Source: Caproicibacter sp002399225
GTDB taxonomy: Bacteria > Bacillota > Clostridia > Oscillospirales > Acutalibacteraceae
Reading direction: 5' to 3'
NCBI GenBank assembly: GCA_036756705.1
Contig: DAIOKN010000029.1
Coordinates: 1-24,922 of the forward strand
DNA: 24,922 nucleotides
The translations under genes and the position numbers were made by a program. This document shows, one piece after another, positions 6,838 to 15,357 of this stretch (positions within the stretch are counted from its first letter, which is position 1; the number at the start of each line of letters is the position of its first letter). Under the pieces are notes generated by a model. The model searched no databases. It worked only from the letters and a program-made list of their open reading frames with translations, and was not told where the DNA came from.

Positions 6838-8376
6838 ATGGATTATATGCTTGACCGCGAGGCGATGGCAGTCGGCGAAGTCATTTTCGACGGATGCCAG
6901 GAGCAACCTGTCGATCTCAACATCAGCCTGCCGGATTACTGCCCGGATATACAGCGTATTTTAAAATGCCAGATCTACCCCAAAATCGGGTCACGGTCAG
7001 TCTCTGGTGACCGTCTGATTCTGGAGGGAGGTTTCACGGTAAAGGTCTTTTATCTGGACCCGGAAGGGACTAGAATCCGGTTCTGTGACAGCACCGATAC
7101 TTTTTCTGCAGAAATTGCCCTGAAGCAGACGGCGGAAAATGCAAAGATTGAGGCTTTCCCGCGCGTGGAATATATCAATTGCCGGGCGACCAGTCCGCGG
7201 CGCCTGGATATTCACGGCGCTTTTTCGGTCTGCGCGAAAGTGACCGCTCAGGGCCGCAGCGAAGTGGTCAGCAACATTGTCGGCTCCGATGTAGAGCAGC
7301 AGAAAAAGACGATGAAAGTCAACAACCTGGCTGGTTTCTGCCAACAGCAGTTCAGCGTTGACGAAATTCTGGAACTGGGGGACGGCAAACCGTCGGCCGA
7401 CAGCATCCTGCGCACCGACGCTTTTGCCGTTCTTCAGGATTTCAAGGTTTCCGCCGGTAAACTGATGATCAAAGGCGAAGTCTGCGTCAAATTCCTGTAC
7501 GACGGGACCGATGAAAACAGCAGTGAGCCGGAGGCTGTGGAATTTACAATCCCGTTCAACCAGATGTTGGATTGCACCGGCGTAACGGAAAACAGCCTGT
7601 GTGATATAAGGTTGGAAGTTGTCGGGATAGATGCGCAGATCAAAAATGATTACTCCGGAGACAAAACATTTTTTGATACGCAGATTCACCTGTTTGCCAG
7701 CGCGGCCGTTTACCAGGAAGCGGAAGTCACGCTGGTCGGCGATGCCTATTCCAAAGAATACGACCTGAACGTTGAATCCAAACAAAAGACGGTGGAGAAT
7801 CTGGCGGAATTGGTTGGCGACACCACGGTTCAGGAAAGTACGCTCACGGTGGAGGACGGAACAATTTCCAAAGTGATTGATATCTGGAATGAAATGGGGA
7901 GTGTTTCCACAGAAATTAAGGATGGCCAGGTCATTTTCAAGGGAAAGTACAACCTCTGCATTCTGGCTTTGAATGAAGAAAACAAGCCGTTTTATTTTGA
8001 GCGCCTGCTCGAATTTGAACATCCACATGCCTGCAACAGCGCCGGCGACAACCTGAAATGCGACGCACAGATCGGAGTCGGCGGGATCAGCTTCCGGCTG
8101 ATGGGAGGCGGAATTGAAGCGAAAGCAGAACTGCGCCTTACGGCGGAAATCTATAACCGGATCACTTTCAAGGCTATTGCCGGGGTTACGGCGGACGAAG
8201 AAAAACCGGTTGCGCGGGACAATGCCGCAGCGCTGTGCCTCTATTACGCCGAAGCGGGAGAAAATCTTTGGGATATTGCCAGAAATTACCGAACCTCGAT
8301 GGACGCCATCAAACAGGAAAACGGCATGGAAGGCGATGCCATGGAAAAGAAGGGGATGCTGTTGATCCCCATGTGA
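6838..8376 (+). CDS. sipL: SipL-like SpoIVA-interacting protein (DUF3794 repeats plus C-terminal LysM)
   Basis: A 512-residue protein with no signal peptide or membrane segment. Repeated DUF3794-type beta-rich segments fill most of the length (roughly 30-130, 170-270 and 300-400, boundaries by eye). A LysM domain closes the protein at about 465-512 (AEAGENLWDIARNYRTS and the terminal LLIPM). This architecture is that of Clostridioides difficile SipL, which uses its LysM domain to bind SpoIVA and attach the coat to the forespore. The next gene here is spoIVA, 55 bases downstream with no terminator between, which strongly supports the assignment. AGGAGAGGG precedes the ATG at 6838. A generic DUF3794/LysM spore protein is the alternative. 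Confidence 0.88.
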   Translation: MDYMLDREAMAVGEVIFDGCQEQPVDLNISLPDYCPDIQRILKCQIYPKIGSRSVSGDRLILEGGFTVKVFYLDPEGTRIRFCDSTDTFSAEIALKQTAENAKIEAFPRVEYINCRATSPRRLDIHGAFSVCAKVTAQGRSEVVSNIVGSDVEQQKKTMKVNNLAGFCQQQFSVDEILELGDGKPSADSILRTDAFAVLQDFKVSAGKLMIKGEVCVKFLYDGTDENSSEPEAVEFTIPFNQMLDCTGVTENSLCDIRLEVVGIDAQIKNDYSGDKTFFDTQIHLFASAAVYQEAEVTLVGDAYSKEYDLNVESKQKTVENLAELVGDTTVQESTLTVEDGTISKVIDIWNEMGSVSTEIKDGQVIFKGKYNLCILALNEENKPFYFERLLEFEHPHACNSAGDNLKCDAQIGVGGISFRLMGGGIEAKAELRLTAEIYNRITFKAIAGVTADEEKPVARDNAAALCLYYAEAGENLWDIARNYRTSMDAIKQENGMEGDAMEKKGMLLIPM

Positions 8377-8431
8377 AATTGATTTGTCAATACCGGAATC
8401 GATTGATCTTCAAGCCTGAGGGGGAGGTAAA

Positions 8432-9916
8432 ATGGAAGAACATAGCAACAATATCTACAAGGATATTTCAGAGCGTACCAACGGCGATATTTACATAGGG
8501 GTTGTCGGTCCGGTCAGAACCGGCAAATCCACTTTTATTAAGCGCTTCATGGACACCATCGTGATCCCGAATATGGATTCCGACTATAAGCGCGACCGGG
8601 CAGTGGACGAAATGCCGCAGTCGGCAGCCGGGCGGACCATCATGACGACGGAACCAAAATTTGTCCCGGAGCAGGCCGTTACTGTCAACATCGATCAGAC
8701 GGCAACCTTTTCCGTTCGCATGATCGACTGCGTTGGCTACATCGTTCCCAGTGCGCTCGGGTACATTGAAGACGATAATCCGCGAATGGTCCGGACGCCG
8801 TGGTACAACGACCCGATCCCGTTCAATATGGCGGCGGAAATCGGGACAAAGAAGGTCATTACGGAACATTCCACCATTGGTCTGGTCGTCACGACGGATG
8901 GCAGCATCAGCGACATCCCGAGGGAAGAGTACGAAGAAGCGGAAGAGCGCGTCATTGACGAGCTGAAAAAGATCAATAAGCCGTTTATCGTCCTTTTAAA
9001 CTGCGTGGAGCCGGAAACCAGCGAAGCCGCCGCACTTGCGGAACAGCTTCAGAAAAAATACGGGGTGCCTGTGCTGCCGGTCAACTGCCTGAAGATGGAA
9101 GAAAAGGAAATCCGTATGATTTTGGCAAAAGTTCTGTTTGAATTTCCGGTCAGGGAAATCCGTGTTGACATGCCAAAATGGATTTCCAGTCTGGAAAAAG
9201 ATCACTGGCTGCGCAGCGGCGTTTACTCCGCAATTCAGACGGCTGCAGCCAAGGTCGGGCGGATCCGCGAAGTGGAGAATATCATCGGGGAAGTTAATCA
9301 ATGTGAATATGTCGATTCGGCGAAAACAGTATCGATCCAACTGGGCAGCGGGAATGCACGGATCGGCATTTCCCTTCAGCCGAATCTGTTTTATCAGGTT
9401 TTGGGGGAGAAGACAGGGCTGGAAATCAGCGACGAAGGCAGTCTGATGGATCAGGTGCTGAAAATGGCGGAGATGAAGAAGCAATACGACCGCATCAAAG
9501 ATGCCTACCACGATGTGGAGGAAAACGGGTACGGAATCGTTATGCCGACTATTGATGAACTCAGCCTCGAAGAGCCGGAGATCATCCGGCAGGGCGGTAA
9601 ATACGGCATCCGGCTGAAAGCGGCGGCTCCTTCCATTCATATGATGAAAACCCGAATCACGACGGAGATCACCCCGATTGTCGGTTCGGAACAGCAGTCC
9701 CAGGAATTGGTGGAGTATATTCTCAAAGAGTTCGAATCCAATCCTTCGCAAATTTGGGAATCCAATATTTTTGGAAAGAGTCTGCATGAACTGGTCAATG
9801 AAGGGCTGCATAATAAATTGACCCGTATGCCGGAAGACGCACGCGATAAAATCCGCGAAACTGTGGAACGGATTATCAACGAAGGCTGCAACGGACTAAT
9901 CTGCATTATCCTGTAA
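8432..9916 (+). CDS. spoIVA: Stage IV sporulation protein A, coat basement-layer ATPase
   Basis: A 494-residue protein of the usual SpoIVA length. The N terminus has a TRAFAC-like ATPase domain with Walker A GPVRTGKST at residues 26-34, AAGRTIMTTEP (switch-like region) and the DCVGY segment. The C terminus ends in the hydrophobic GLICIIL tail typical of the family. Family knowledge: SpoIVA hydrolyses ATP to polymerise irreversibly on the mother-cell face of the forespore membrane, is recruited by SpoVM and, in clostridia, binds SipL. GGGGGAGG lies before the ATG at 8432. It sits with sipL in an apparent two-gene operon that ends at a hairpin near 9953. Confidence 0.97.
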   Translation: MEEHSNNIYKDISERTNGDIYIGVVGPVRTGKSTFIKRFMDTIVIPNMDSDYKRDRAVDEMPQSAAGRTIMTTEPKFVPEQAVTVNIDQTATFSVRMIDCVGYIVPSALGYIEDDNPRMVRTPWYNDPIPFNMAAEIGTKKVITEHSTIGLVVTTDGSISDIPREEYEEAEERVIDELKKINKPFIVLLNCVEPETSEAAALAEQLQKKYGVPVLPVNCLKMEEKEIRMILAKVLFEFPVREIRVDMPKWISSLEKDHWLRSGVYSAIQTAAAKVGRIREVENIIGEVNQCEYVDSAKTVSIQLGSGNARIGISLQPNLFYQVLGEKTGLEISDEGSLMDQVLKMAEMKKQYDRIKDAYHDVEENGYGIVMPTIDELSLEEPEIIRQGGKYGIRLKAAAPSIHMMKTRITTEITPIVGSEQQSQELVEYILKEFESNPSQIWESNIFGKSLHELVNEGLHNKLTRMPEDARDKIRETVERIINEGCNGLICIIL

Positions 9917-9952
9917 TAGCTGCCGCCGTGAAACGGAAGTCCTTTTGAAAAT

Positions 9953-9997
9953 CACCGGAAAATACATTGTGTTTTCCAGTGGTTTTCCGGTGTCTGT
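9953..9997 (+). terminator. Terminator-like hairpin after spoIVA
   Basis: CACCGGAAAA (9953-9962) pairs perfectly with TTTTCCGGTG (9983-9992) across a 20-base loop, followed by a short T-containing tail. It marks the end of the sipL-spoIVA transcript. Confidence 0.65.
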
Positions 9998-10046
9998 TTA
10001 AAAAAAGACGAACTTTGTGGATTTTTTGTCAATATGCCAAAAAAGA

Positions 10047-10061
10047 TTGTTAAAATAACTA
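10047..10061 (+). promoter_or_regulatory. Candidate operator upstream of the aldehyde dehydrogenase promoter
   Basis: TTGTTAAAATAACTA is an imperfect inverted repeat 15 bases upstream of the -35 box. Its left half, TTGTTAA, matches a half-site of the redox repressor Rex (consensus TTGTTAAN4TTAACAA), but the right half is displaced and imperfect. Rex control would fit an NAD-linked dehydrogenase in an anaerobe. Low confidence. Confidence 0.25.
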
Positions 10062-10076
10062 CTTTATTAGGCATAG

Positions 10077-10105
10077 TTTACAAACAACCCTAAAAGAGTT
10101 ATACT
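10077..10105 (+). promoter_or_regulatory. Sigma-A promoter of the aldehyde dehydrogenase gene
   Basis: TTTACA (10077-10082) and TATACT (10100-10105) are separated by exactly 17 bases, 31 bases upstream of the GTG start. Confidence 0.75.
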
Positions 10106-10136
10106 AAGTGTAGAAAATTTGAAAGGAGTCTTTCAA

Positions 10137-11621
10137 GTGAAAAAGTATGCGGCGGATCATTATGGACTGTATATCAATGGAAAATGGGTTGAGTCCGATG
10201 ACGGTGGAACCTTTCAAGCGACTTGTCCGGCAAACGGAGAAACGCTTTCTACCTGTGTGGAAGCCAGTAAGAAAGATGTTGACAAAGCAGTCAATGCGGC
10301 GTGGACTGCATGGGACGGATGGAAAAAAACAACGGTGCAGGAGCGCGCAAGTGCGCTGATGCAGATTGCCGATGTCATTGATCAGAATAAAGAACGCCTT
10401 GCGATGATTGAAACGCTGGACAACGGGAAACCGCTGCGTGAAACGATGGGGGTCGACGTCCCGATGGCGGCGGATCATTTTCGGTATTTTGCCTCCTGCA
10501 TCCGCGCAGAAGAGGGTTCGGCCACCATGCTGGACAATAATACGCTCAGCATTATCCTTCGCGAACCAATCGGCGTGGTCGGGCAGATTATCCCGTGGAA
10601 TTTTCCGTTCCTGATGGCTGCATGGAAGCTGGCGCCGGCGCTGGCTGCCGGGTGCTGCGTCGTTTTGAAGCCTTCCAGCCAAACTTCCCTGAGCGTTTTG
10701 GAACTGATGAAGCTGATTGACGGAATCCTGCCGCCCGGGGTTTTGAATGTCATCACGGGCAGAGGCTCCAAATCCGGGAACTATATGCTGGAGCACAAGG
10801 GATTCTGCAAACTCGCCTTTACGGGTTCGACGGAAGTCGGCCTGAGCATTGCCCGTGCGGCTTCGGACAAACTGATTCCGGCAACATTGGAACTCGGCGG
10901 AAAATCCGCCAATATCTTCTTCTCCGACTGCAACTGGGATATGGCGATGGACGGTCTCCAGATGGGAATTCTGTTTAACCAGGGCCAGGTTTGCTGTGCG
11001 GGGTCCCGCGTCTTTGTCCAGGAGGATATTTACGACCGCTTTGTCGAAGAGGCAGTGAAGGCGTTTGGCCGGGTCAAAGTGGGTCTGCCGTGGGAAAAGG
11101 GCGTTCAGATGGGTTCCCTGATCGACGCCGCCCAGATGAAGAAAGTTCTTGCTTACATGGAGATCGGGAAGAACGAGGGCGCAACCATTGCCTGCGGAGG
11201 CAAACGGATTACGGGCAACGGGCTGGACAAGGGCTATTTTATGGAGCCGACTCTGCTGACCGGTGTCGACAACAAGATGCGCGTTGCTCAGGAAGAAATT
11301 TTCGGCCCTGTCGCCGTTGTGATCAAGTTTAAGACGGAAGAGGATGCGGTACGGATGGCAAACGACAGCGTTTACGGCTTGGGCGGTGCTGTCTGGACCC
11401 GTGACATCAACCGCGCCATCCGGGTGGCACGCGCCGTAGAAACGGGCCGCATGTGGGTCAATACATACAATTCCATCCCGGCCGGAGCACCGTTTGGCGG
11501 TTACAAACGGTCTGGCATTGGACGTGAAACCCATAAGGTGATTCTTGATCATTACAGCCAGTTGAAAAATATCATGATCAATCTTTCCGAAGCTCCGTCA
11601 GGATTTTATCCAAAGGCGTGA
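10137..11621 (+). CDS. NAD(P)-dependent aldehyde dehydrogenase (ALDH superfamily)
   Basis: A 494-residue soluble enzyme oxidising an aldehyde to the acid. The signature residues are Asn155 in PWNFPF, Glu252 in LELGGKS and nucleophile Cys286 in NQGQVCCAGSR; the C-terminal MWVNTYNSIPAGAPFGG segment is typical of the classical, homotetrameric ALDH branch. I chose GTG 10137, since AAAGGAG lies 8 bases upstream; a TTG at 10119 would include the ribosome binding site in the coding sequence. A clear promoter and terminator flank it, so it is probably monocistronic. The substrate cannot be read from sequence; acetaldehyde or another fermentation-derived or lipid-derived aldehyde is possible. It is not a CoA-acylating type. 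Confidence 0.93.
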   Translation: MKKYAADHYGLYINGKWVESDDGGTFQATCPANGETLSTCVEASKKDVDKAVNAAWTAWDGWKKTTVQERASALMQIADVIDQNKERLAMIETLDNGKPLRETMGVDVPMAADHFRYFASCIRAEEGSATMLDNNTLSIILREPIGVVGQIIPWNFPFLMAAWKLAPALAAGCCVVLKPSSQTSLSVLELMKLIDGILPPGVLNVITGRGSKSGNYMLEHKGFCKLAFTGSTEVGLSIARAASDKLIPATLELGGKSANIFFSDCNWDMAMDGLQMGILFNQGQVCCAGSRVFVQEDIYDRFVEEAVKAFGRVKVGLPWEKGVQMGSLIDAAQMKKVLAYMEIGKNEGATIACGGKRITGNGLDKGYFMEPTLLTGVDNKMRVAQEEIFGPVAVVIKFKTEEDAVRMANDSVYGLGGAVWTRDINRAIRVARAVETGRMWVNTYNSIPAGAPFGGYKRSGIGRETHKVILDHYSQLKNIMINLSEAPSGFYPKA

Positions 11622-11654
11622 TGCTTTAAAAAATCAGAGGAACAGACGGCACAG

Positions 11655-11684
11655 AGGCGGGCGCTGCGGCGCGCCCGCCTTTTT
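11655..11684 (+). terminator. Intrinsic terminator after the aldehyde dehydrogenase
   Basis: AGGCGGGCG (11655-11663) pairs with CGCCCGCCT (11672-11680) across an 8-base loop and is followed directly by a T run. Confidence 0.9.
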
Positions 11685-11762
11685 GGGGGTTCGAAAGGCT
11701 GCCTGGGTTTGCAAAGTGCATTTTTCTGAATTTGTTGGATCGTCTCGAATTTGCTTTTTCGG

Positions 11763-11791
11763 TTGCAAAAATGCACGTAATATGTAATAAT
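11763..11791 (+). promoter_or_regulatory. Possible sigma-A promoter of nfnAB
   Basis: TTGCAA (11763-11768) and AATAAT (11786-11791) with 17 bases between, about 40 bases upstream of the nfnA start and after the previous terminator. Confidence 0.5.
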
Positions 11792-11833
11792 AGATTAGCA
11801 TTTATCAATTACAAGTTACATAGGGGTGAAATA

Positions 11834-12682
11834 ATGTTTTCCATCATAGAAAAAAGGAAACTCAACGACTCCATGACGTTGATGGTAGTCGATGCGCCTC
11901 TGATTGCCAAAAAGGCGAAAGCAGGCCAATTTGTAATTCTGCGCGTCAATGAGTTTGGGGAACGAATTCCGCTGACCATCGCGGATTATAACCGGGAAAA
12001 GGGAACGGTTACCATCATCTATCAGATCGTGGGAAAAACTACCCTTTTACTCGACCAGCTGAACGTCGGCGATGCCATTCTCGATTTTGTCGGTCCGCTG
12101 GGGAAGCCTTCCCAGCTGGAAGGTTACCACAAAGCCGCGGTGATCGGCGGCGGAGCAGGGTGCGCCATTGCATACCCGCAGGCAAAGACCTTGCATCAAA
12201 TGGGTGCAAAAGTGGATATGATCGCAGGTTTCCGGAACAAGGATATCATTATTCTGGAAGATGAGATGCGCGCGGCATGTGACAGTCTGACCATGATGAC
12301 GGATGACGGCTCCAACGGAAATAAGGGATTTGTTACCGACGCGCTGAAGAAAAAAATCGAAGAGGGCGCGGGTTACGACCTGGTGGTTGCCATCGGACCG
12401 CTGGTGATGATGCGCGCCGTCTGCAACCTGACGAAACCATACGGGATCAAGACGATTGTCAGTATGAATCCGATTATGATCGACGGTACCGGGATGTGTG
12501 GCGGCTGCCGGGTAACGGTGGGCGGTAAGACAAAGTTTGCCTGTGTGGACGGCCCGGATTTTGACGGACACGAAGTGGATTTTGATGAGACGATTAAGCG
12601 CTCCCGGACTTATGCGGAAATGGAGAAAAAATCGGCCCATGACTTTAAATGCCATTTGATGGAGAGTGTGGAAAATGCCTAA
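11834..12682 (+). CDS. nfnA: NfnA-type small subunit of NADH-dependent ferredoxin:NADP+ oxidoreductase
   Basis: A 282-residue flavoprotein of the dihydroorotate-dehydrogenase electron-transfer (PyrK-like) class: an FAD-binding barrel (about 1-95), an NAD-binding Rossmann part with GGGAGCAIAYPQA (about 104-116) and a C-terminal cluster-binding loop. D217, C222, C225 and C237 have exactly the spacing of the unusual Asp plus three Cys ligands of the [2Fe-2S] cluster in Thermotoga maritima NfnA (D219, C224, C227, C239). The ATG at 11834 follows AGGGGTG; an upstream GTG/TTG extension has no ribosome binding site. The frame overlaps nfnB by 8 bases. The pair couples NADH and reduced ferredoxin to NADPH formation by flavin-based electron bifurcation. 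Older databases call it sulfide dehydrogenase subunit beta. Confidence 0.9.
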   Translation: MFSIIEKRKLNDSMTLMVVDAPLIAKKAKAGQFVILRVNEFGERIPLTIADYNREKGTVTIIYQIVGKTTLLLDQLNVGDAILDFVGPLGKPSQLEGYHKAAVIGGGAGCAIAYPQAKTLHQMGAKVDMIAGFRNKDIIILEDEMRAACDSLTMMTDDGSNGNKGFVTDALKKKIEEGAGYDLVVAIGPLVMMRAVCNLTKPYGIKTIVSMNPIMIDGTGMCGGCRVTVGGKTKFACVDGPDFDGHEVDFDETIKRSRTYAEMEKKSAHDFKCHLMESVENA

Positions 12683-14066
12683 TATGAATCCGAAAAAGAC
12701 TCCGATCCCGGAACAGGAGCCAAATGTCCGAAATAAAAATTTTGATGAAGTCGCGCTGGGCTACACCGAAGCAATGGCCAAAGAAGAGGCGGAACGGTGC
12801 CTCCACTGCAAGAACCAGCCATGTGTGTCCGGCTGCCCGGTTAGCGTTCATATCCCTGATTTTATCCAGTGCGTTGTCAAAGGAAATATGGAAGACGCCT
12901 ACAAAACCATTAAGCTGACAAATTCGCTTCCCGCCGTCTGCGGCCGCGTTTGCCCGCAGGAGAATCAGTGTGAGCAGAAATGCGTGCGCGGAATCAAGGG
13001 CGAACCGGTCGGAATTGGCCGGCTGGAGCGCTTTGCGGCGGACTGGCATATGAAAAACGGCAAAGAGGAGAAAGTTCAGATCGAAAAGAACGGCCATAAA
13101 GTTGCCGTCATCGGGGCCGGGCCTGCCGGGCTGACCTGCGCGGGCGATCTTGCCGCGCTGGGATACTCCGTCACGATCTTCGAAGCCCTGCACGCAGCCG
13201 GCGGTGTGCTGATGTATGGAATTCCGCAGTTCCGTCTGCCAAAGGAAATCGTGCAAAAGGAAATCAACGCCCTCAAACAAAAGGGAGTTGAAATTAAAAC
13301 CGATATGGTCATGGGGAAAGTTCTCTCGGTTGATGAGCTCTTCAACATGGGATTTGAGGCCGTTTTTATCGGAACCGGGGCCGGACTGCCCAGCTTCATG
13401 AACATCCCGGGCGAAAGCCTGATCGGTGTTTATTCGGCCAATGAGTTCCTCACGCGCATTAATTTAATGAAGGCCTATCGCCCGGAATATGACACGCCGA
13501 TGATTCAGCCGAAGCACGTGGTCGTGGTCGGCGGAGGCAATGTGGCGATGGATGCTGCCAGAACTTCCCTGCGCCTCGGCGCCGAGGAGGTTCATATTGT
13601 ATACCGCCGCGCTGAAGAACAGATGCCCGCCCGCCGGGAAGAAGTTCACCATGCCAAGGAAGAGGGAGTCGAATTCAATCTGCTCTGCAATCCGGCGGCA
13701 ATTCACGGCGACGAAAACGGCAAGGTGCAGTCGATTGAGTGTATTCGAATGAAGCTTGGCGAACCGGACGATTCCGGACGCCGCAGGCCGATCCCGATCG
13801 AAGGTTCCAATTTTAAGATCTCGGTGGACTGTGTTGTCATGGCAATCGGCAATTCGCCCAATCCGCTGCTTCGTTCCACCACGAAAGGCCTGGAAGCCAA
13901 CCGGCGCGGTTGTATCGTGGTTGATGAAGACACCATGCAAACTTCCCGGGAGGGTGTTTATGCCGCGGGAGACGCCGTCAGCGGCGCGGCGACGGTTATC
14001 TTGGCGATGGGCGGCGGAAAAAAGGCCGCGCATTCTATCGACCAGTATATCCGTTCCAAACACTGA
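12675..14066 (+). CDS. nfnB: NfnB-type large subunit of NADH-dependent ferredoxin:NADP+ oxidoreductase (GltD-like)
   Basis: A 463-residue homologue of the glutamate synthase small subunit. The N-terminal domain binds two [4Fe-4S] clusters through cysteines in ERCLHCKNQPCVSGCPV and CGRVCPQENQCEQKC. An FAD site (VIGAGPAGLTCAGDLAALG) and an NADPH site (VVVGGGNVAMDAART) follow, and the C-terminal YAAGDAVSGAATVILAMGGG closes the FAD fold. The ATG at 12675 is used because GGAGAG lies 8 bases before it. Adjacent nfnA makes NfnAB the best reading; a stand-alone GltD would instead sit beside gltB, which is not present. In fermentative clostridia NfnAB balances NADH, ferredoxin and NADPH pools. Confidence 0.9.
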   Translation: MPNMNPKKTPIPEQEPNVRNKNFDEVALGYTEAMAKEEAERCLHCKNQPCVSGCPVSVHIPDFIQCVVKGNMEDAYKTIKLTNSLPAVCGRVCPQENQCEQKCVRGIKGEPVGIGRLERFAADWHMKNGKEEKVQIEKNGHKVAVIGAGPAGLTCAGDLAALGYSVTIFEALHAAGGVLMYGIPQFRLPKEIVQKEINALKQKGVEIKTDMVMGKVLSVDELFNMGFEAVFIGTGAGLPSFMNIPGESLIGVYSANEFLTRINLMKAYRPEYDTPMIQPKHVVVVGGGNVAMDAARTSLRLGAEEVHIVYRRAEEQMPARREEVHHAKEEGVEFNLLCNPAAIHGDENGKVQSIECIRMKLGEPDDSGRRRPIPIEGSNFKISVDCVVMAIGNSPNPLLRSTTKGLEANRRGCIVVDEDTMQTSREGVYAAGDAVSGAATVILAMGGGKKAAHSIDQYIRSKH

Positions 14067-14132
14067 AGCCCAGAAGCGGGAATCCGCTTTTGCGAAAGTC
14101 TAAACGATCAGTTTTCATTCATTTTGCCAGAT

Positions 14133-14186
14133 AAACGCAGGACATCCGGTGATTTCATTTTGAAAATCACCGGATGTCCTGCGTTT
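14133..14186. terminator. 23-bp perfect hairpin, bidirectional terminator between convergent genes
   Basis: 14133-14155 pairs without mismatch with 14164-14186 across an 8-base loop. The stem is framed by AAA on the left and TTT on the right, so it could terminate both nfnAB from the left and the aldolase from the right. Confidence 0.85.
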
Positions 14187-14217
14187 TAGAATCGTGAATG
14201 ATGCTGAACTGGAATAC

Positions 14218-15123
14218 TTAATAGCTGGCTGCGTCCAGATTTCCGTCGCGGTTCAGCTTTGCCGTCATTTCATCGGTCTGCTCTTGCGTCAGGTCCATTC
14301 CGGGGCTGCGCATATGACCACCATCAATGCCGTAGAGGGTTTTCACAGCTGCTTTGTAATGCGCAATGTTGTTGTTGGTATTCAAAATATCCGCAACCCG
14401 GTTTGTCTTTCTCTGCAGCATGCGGGCGCCCTCATAATCCCTACTGAGGAATTTCTTGTAAATACCGAGGTAATGCTCAGGGAGGACCGCCGCCGTGCCG
14501 GCAACCACACCGTCCCCTCCGGCACAGAGAGTAACAAAAAAGAGTTCTTCAAAGCCGCAGAGTACGGAGAAGGTTCCGTTCCGGATTCCCATAAAGCGCT
14601 GGATGCGCACCATATCCGGGTAACTATATTTGATGCCGACGACATTTTCAGCCCTGCCGGCGACACGCGCAGCCAGCTCCGGTGTGATGTCATTGACAGC
14701 GCACTGAGGAATTCCATACAGATACATTGGCAGATTGGGAATGCTCTGCGCAACTTTTACAAAATATTCTTCCAAAGCAGCGTCTGAAAGTTTTAGATAA
14801 GGGGGAGTGACGACACCTACGCCGTCCACACCGATTTTTTCCGCATATTTTGCGAGTTCGATGGTGTCTCGCAGGTTCGTGGTACCGACCTGGGCAAATA
14901 CGTCGACTCGCCCGGCGGCGGCCTTGACGACGGTTTCGATGATCAGCTTACGCTCCTCCGGTTCCAAACTCATGGTTTCTCCGGTCGTACCGCAGGGATA
15001 CAAGCCATGAATTCCTTTTTTAATCAGAAATTCGCACAGATCCGTCAGGGCTTTTTGATCCACCCGGTCGTTTTGATCCAGCGGAGTGATAATTGGAACA
15101 ATAACACCGTGCATTTTTTTCAT
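14218..15123 (-). CDS. DapA/N-acetylneuraminate lyase-family class I aldolase
   Basis: A 301-residue TIM-barrel enzyme. It has GTTGE at residues 45-49, the general-base Tyr136 in YLYGIPQ and Schiff-base Lys165 in GIKYS. The start is ATG 15123, with GGAGG 8 bases upstream; longer in-frame starts fall on or beyond the likely promoter. True dihydrodipicolinate synthases usually carry YNVPxRT with a carboxylate-binding Arg; here the segment is YGIPQCAVN, so the Arg is missing. The protein may therefore act on another 2-keto acid such as N-acetylneuraminate or 2-keto-3-deoxygluconate. It stands alone rather than in a lysine operon. Family call is secure; substrate is open. Confidence 0.85.
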   Translation of the reverse strand: MKKMHGVIVPIITPLDQNDRVDQKALTDLCEFLIKKGIHGLYPCGTTGETMSLEPEERKLIIETVVKAAAGRVDVFAQVGTTNLRDTIELAKYAEKIGVDGVGVVTPPYLKLSDAALEEYFVKVAQSIPNLPMYLYGIPQCAVNDITPELAARVAGRAENVVGIKYSYPDMVRIQRFMGIRNGTFSVLCGFEELFFVTLCAGGDGVVAGTAAVLPEHYLGIYKKFLSRDYEGARMLQRKTNRVADILNTNNNIAHYKAAVKTLYGIDGGHMRSPGMDLTQEQTDEMTAKLNRDGNLDAASY

Positions 15124-15189
15124 CTTTCTTGCCTCCATGGCCTGACCAACGGCTTTGGCAGCCGGCTTGCAGGCCTTAATCATAAATCC

Positions 15190-15219
15190 ATTCTAAAGGT
15201 AACGTCATGTCCGAGTCAA
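15190..15219 (-). promoter_or_regulatory. Sigma-A type promoter of the DapA-family gene
   Basis: On the minus strand TTGACT (15219-15214) and TAGAAT (15195-15190) are 18 bases apart, about 65 bases upstream of the ATG at 15123. Confidence 0.55.
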
Positions 15220-15357
15220 ACAATCAGGAAAGTCCCGCAGCAAAGTGAGAAAATGCTAAAGAGCCATTTTCTTCTCACAAAGGTCTATGTCAGAACAAGA
15301 ACCCGGCTTACATCCTTGTGCAAACCAGGTCCTTGTTCAGTCCTTTTGCTGATGGGG

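Noticed and set aside
6997..8028. 343-residue minus-strand frame
   Set aside because: Antisense to sipL, which carries the DUF3794/LysM architecture and sits before spoIVA.
10104..11552. 482-residue minus-strand frame
   Set aside because: Antisense to the aldehyde dehydrogenase; composition is low in recognisable motifs and there is no ribosome binding site.
14194..14787. 197-residue plus-strand frame
   Set aside because: It is the antisense shadow of the DapA-family gene, whose minus-strand frame has clear catalytic motifs.
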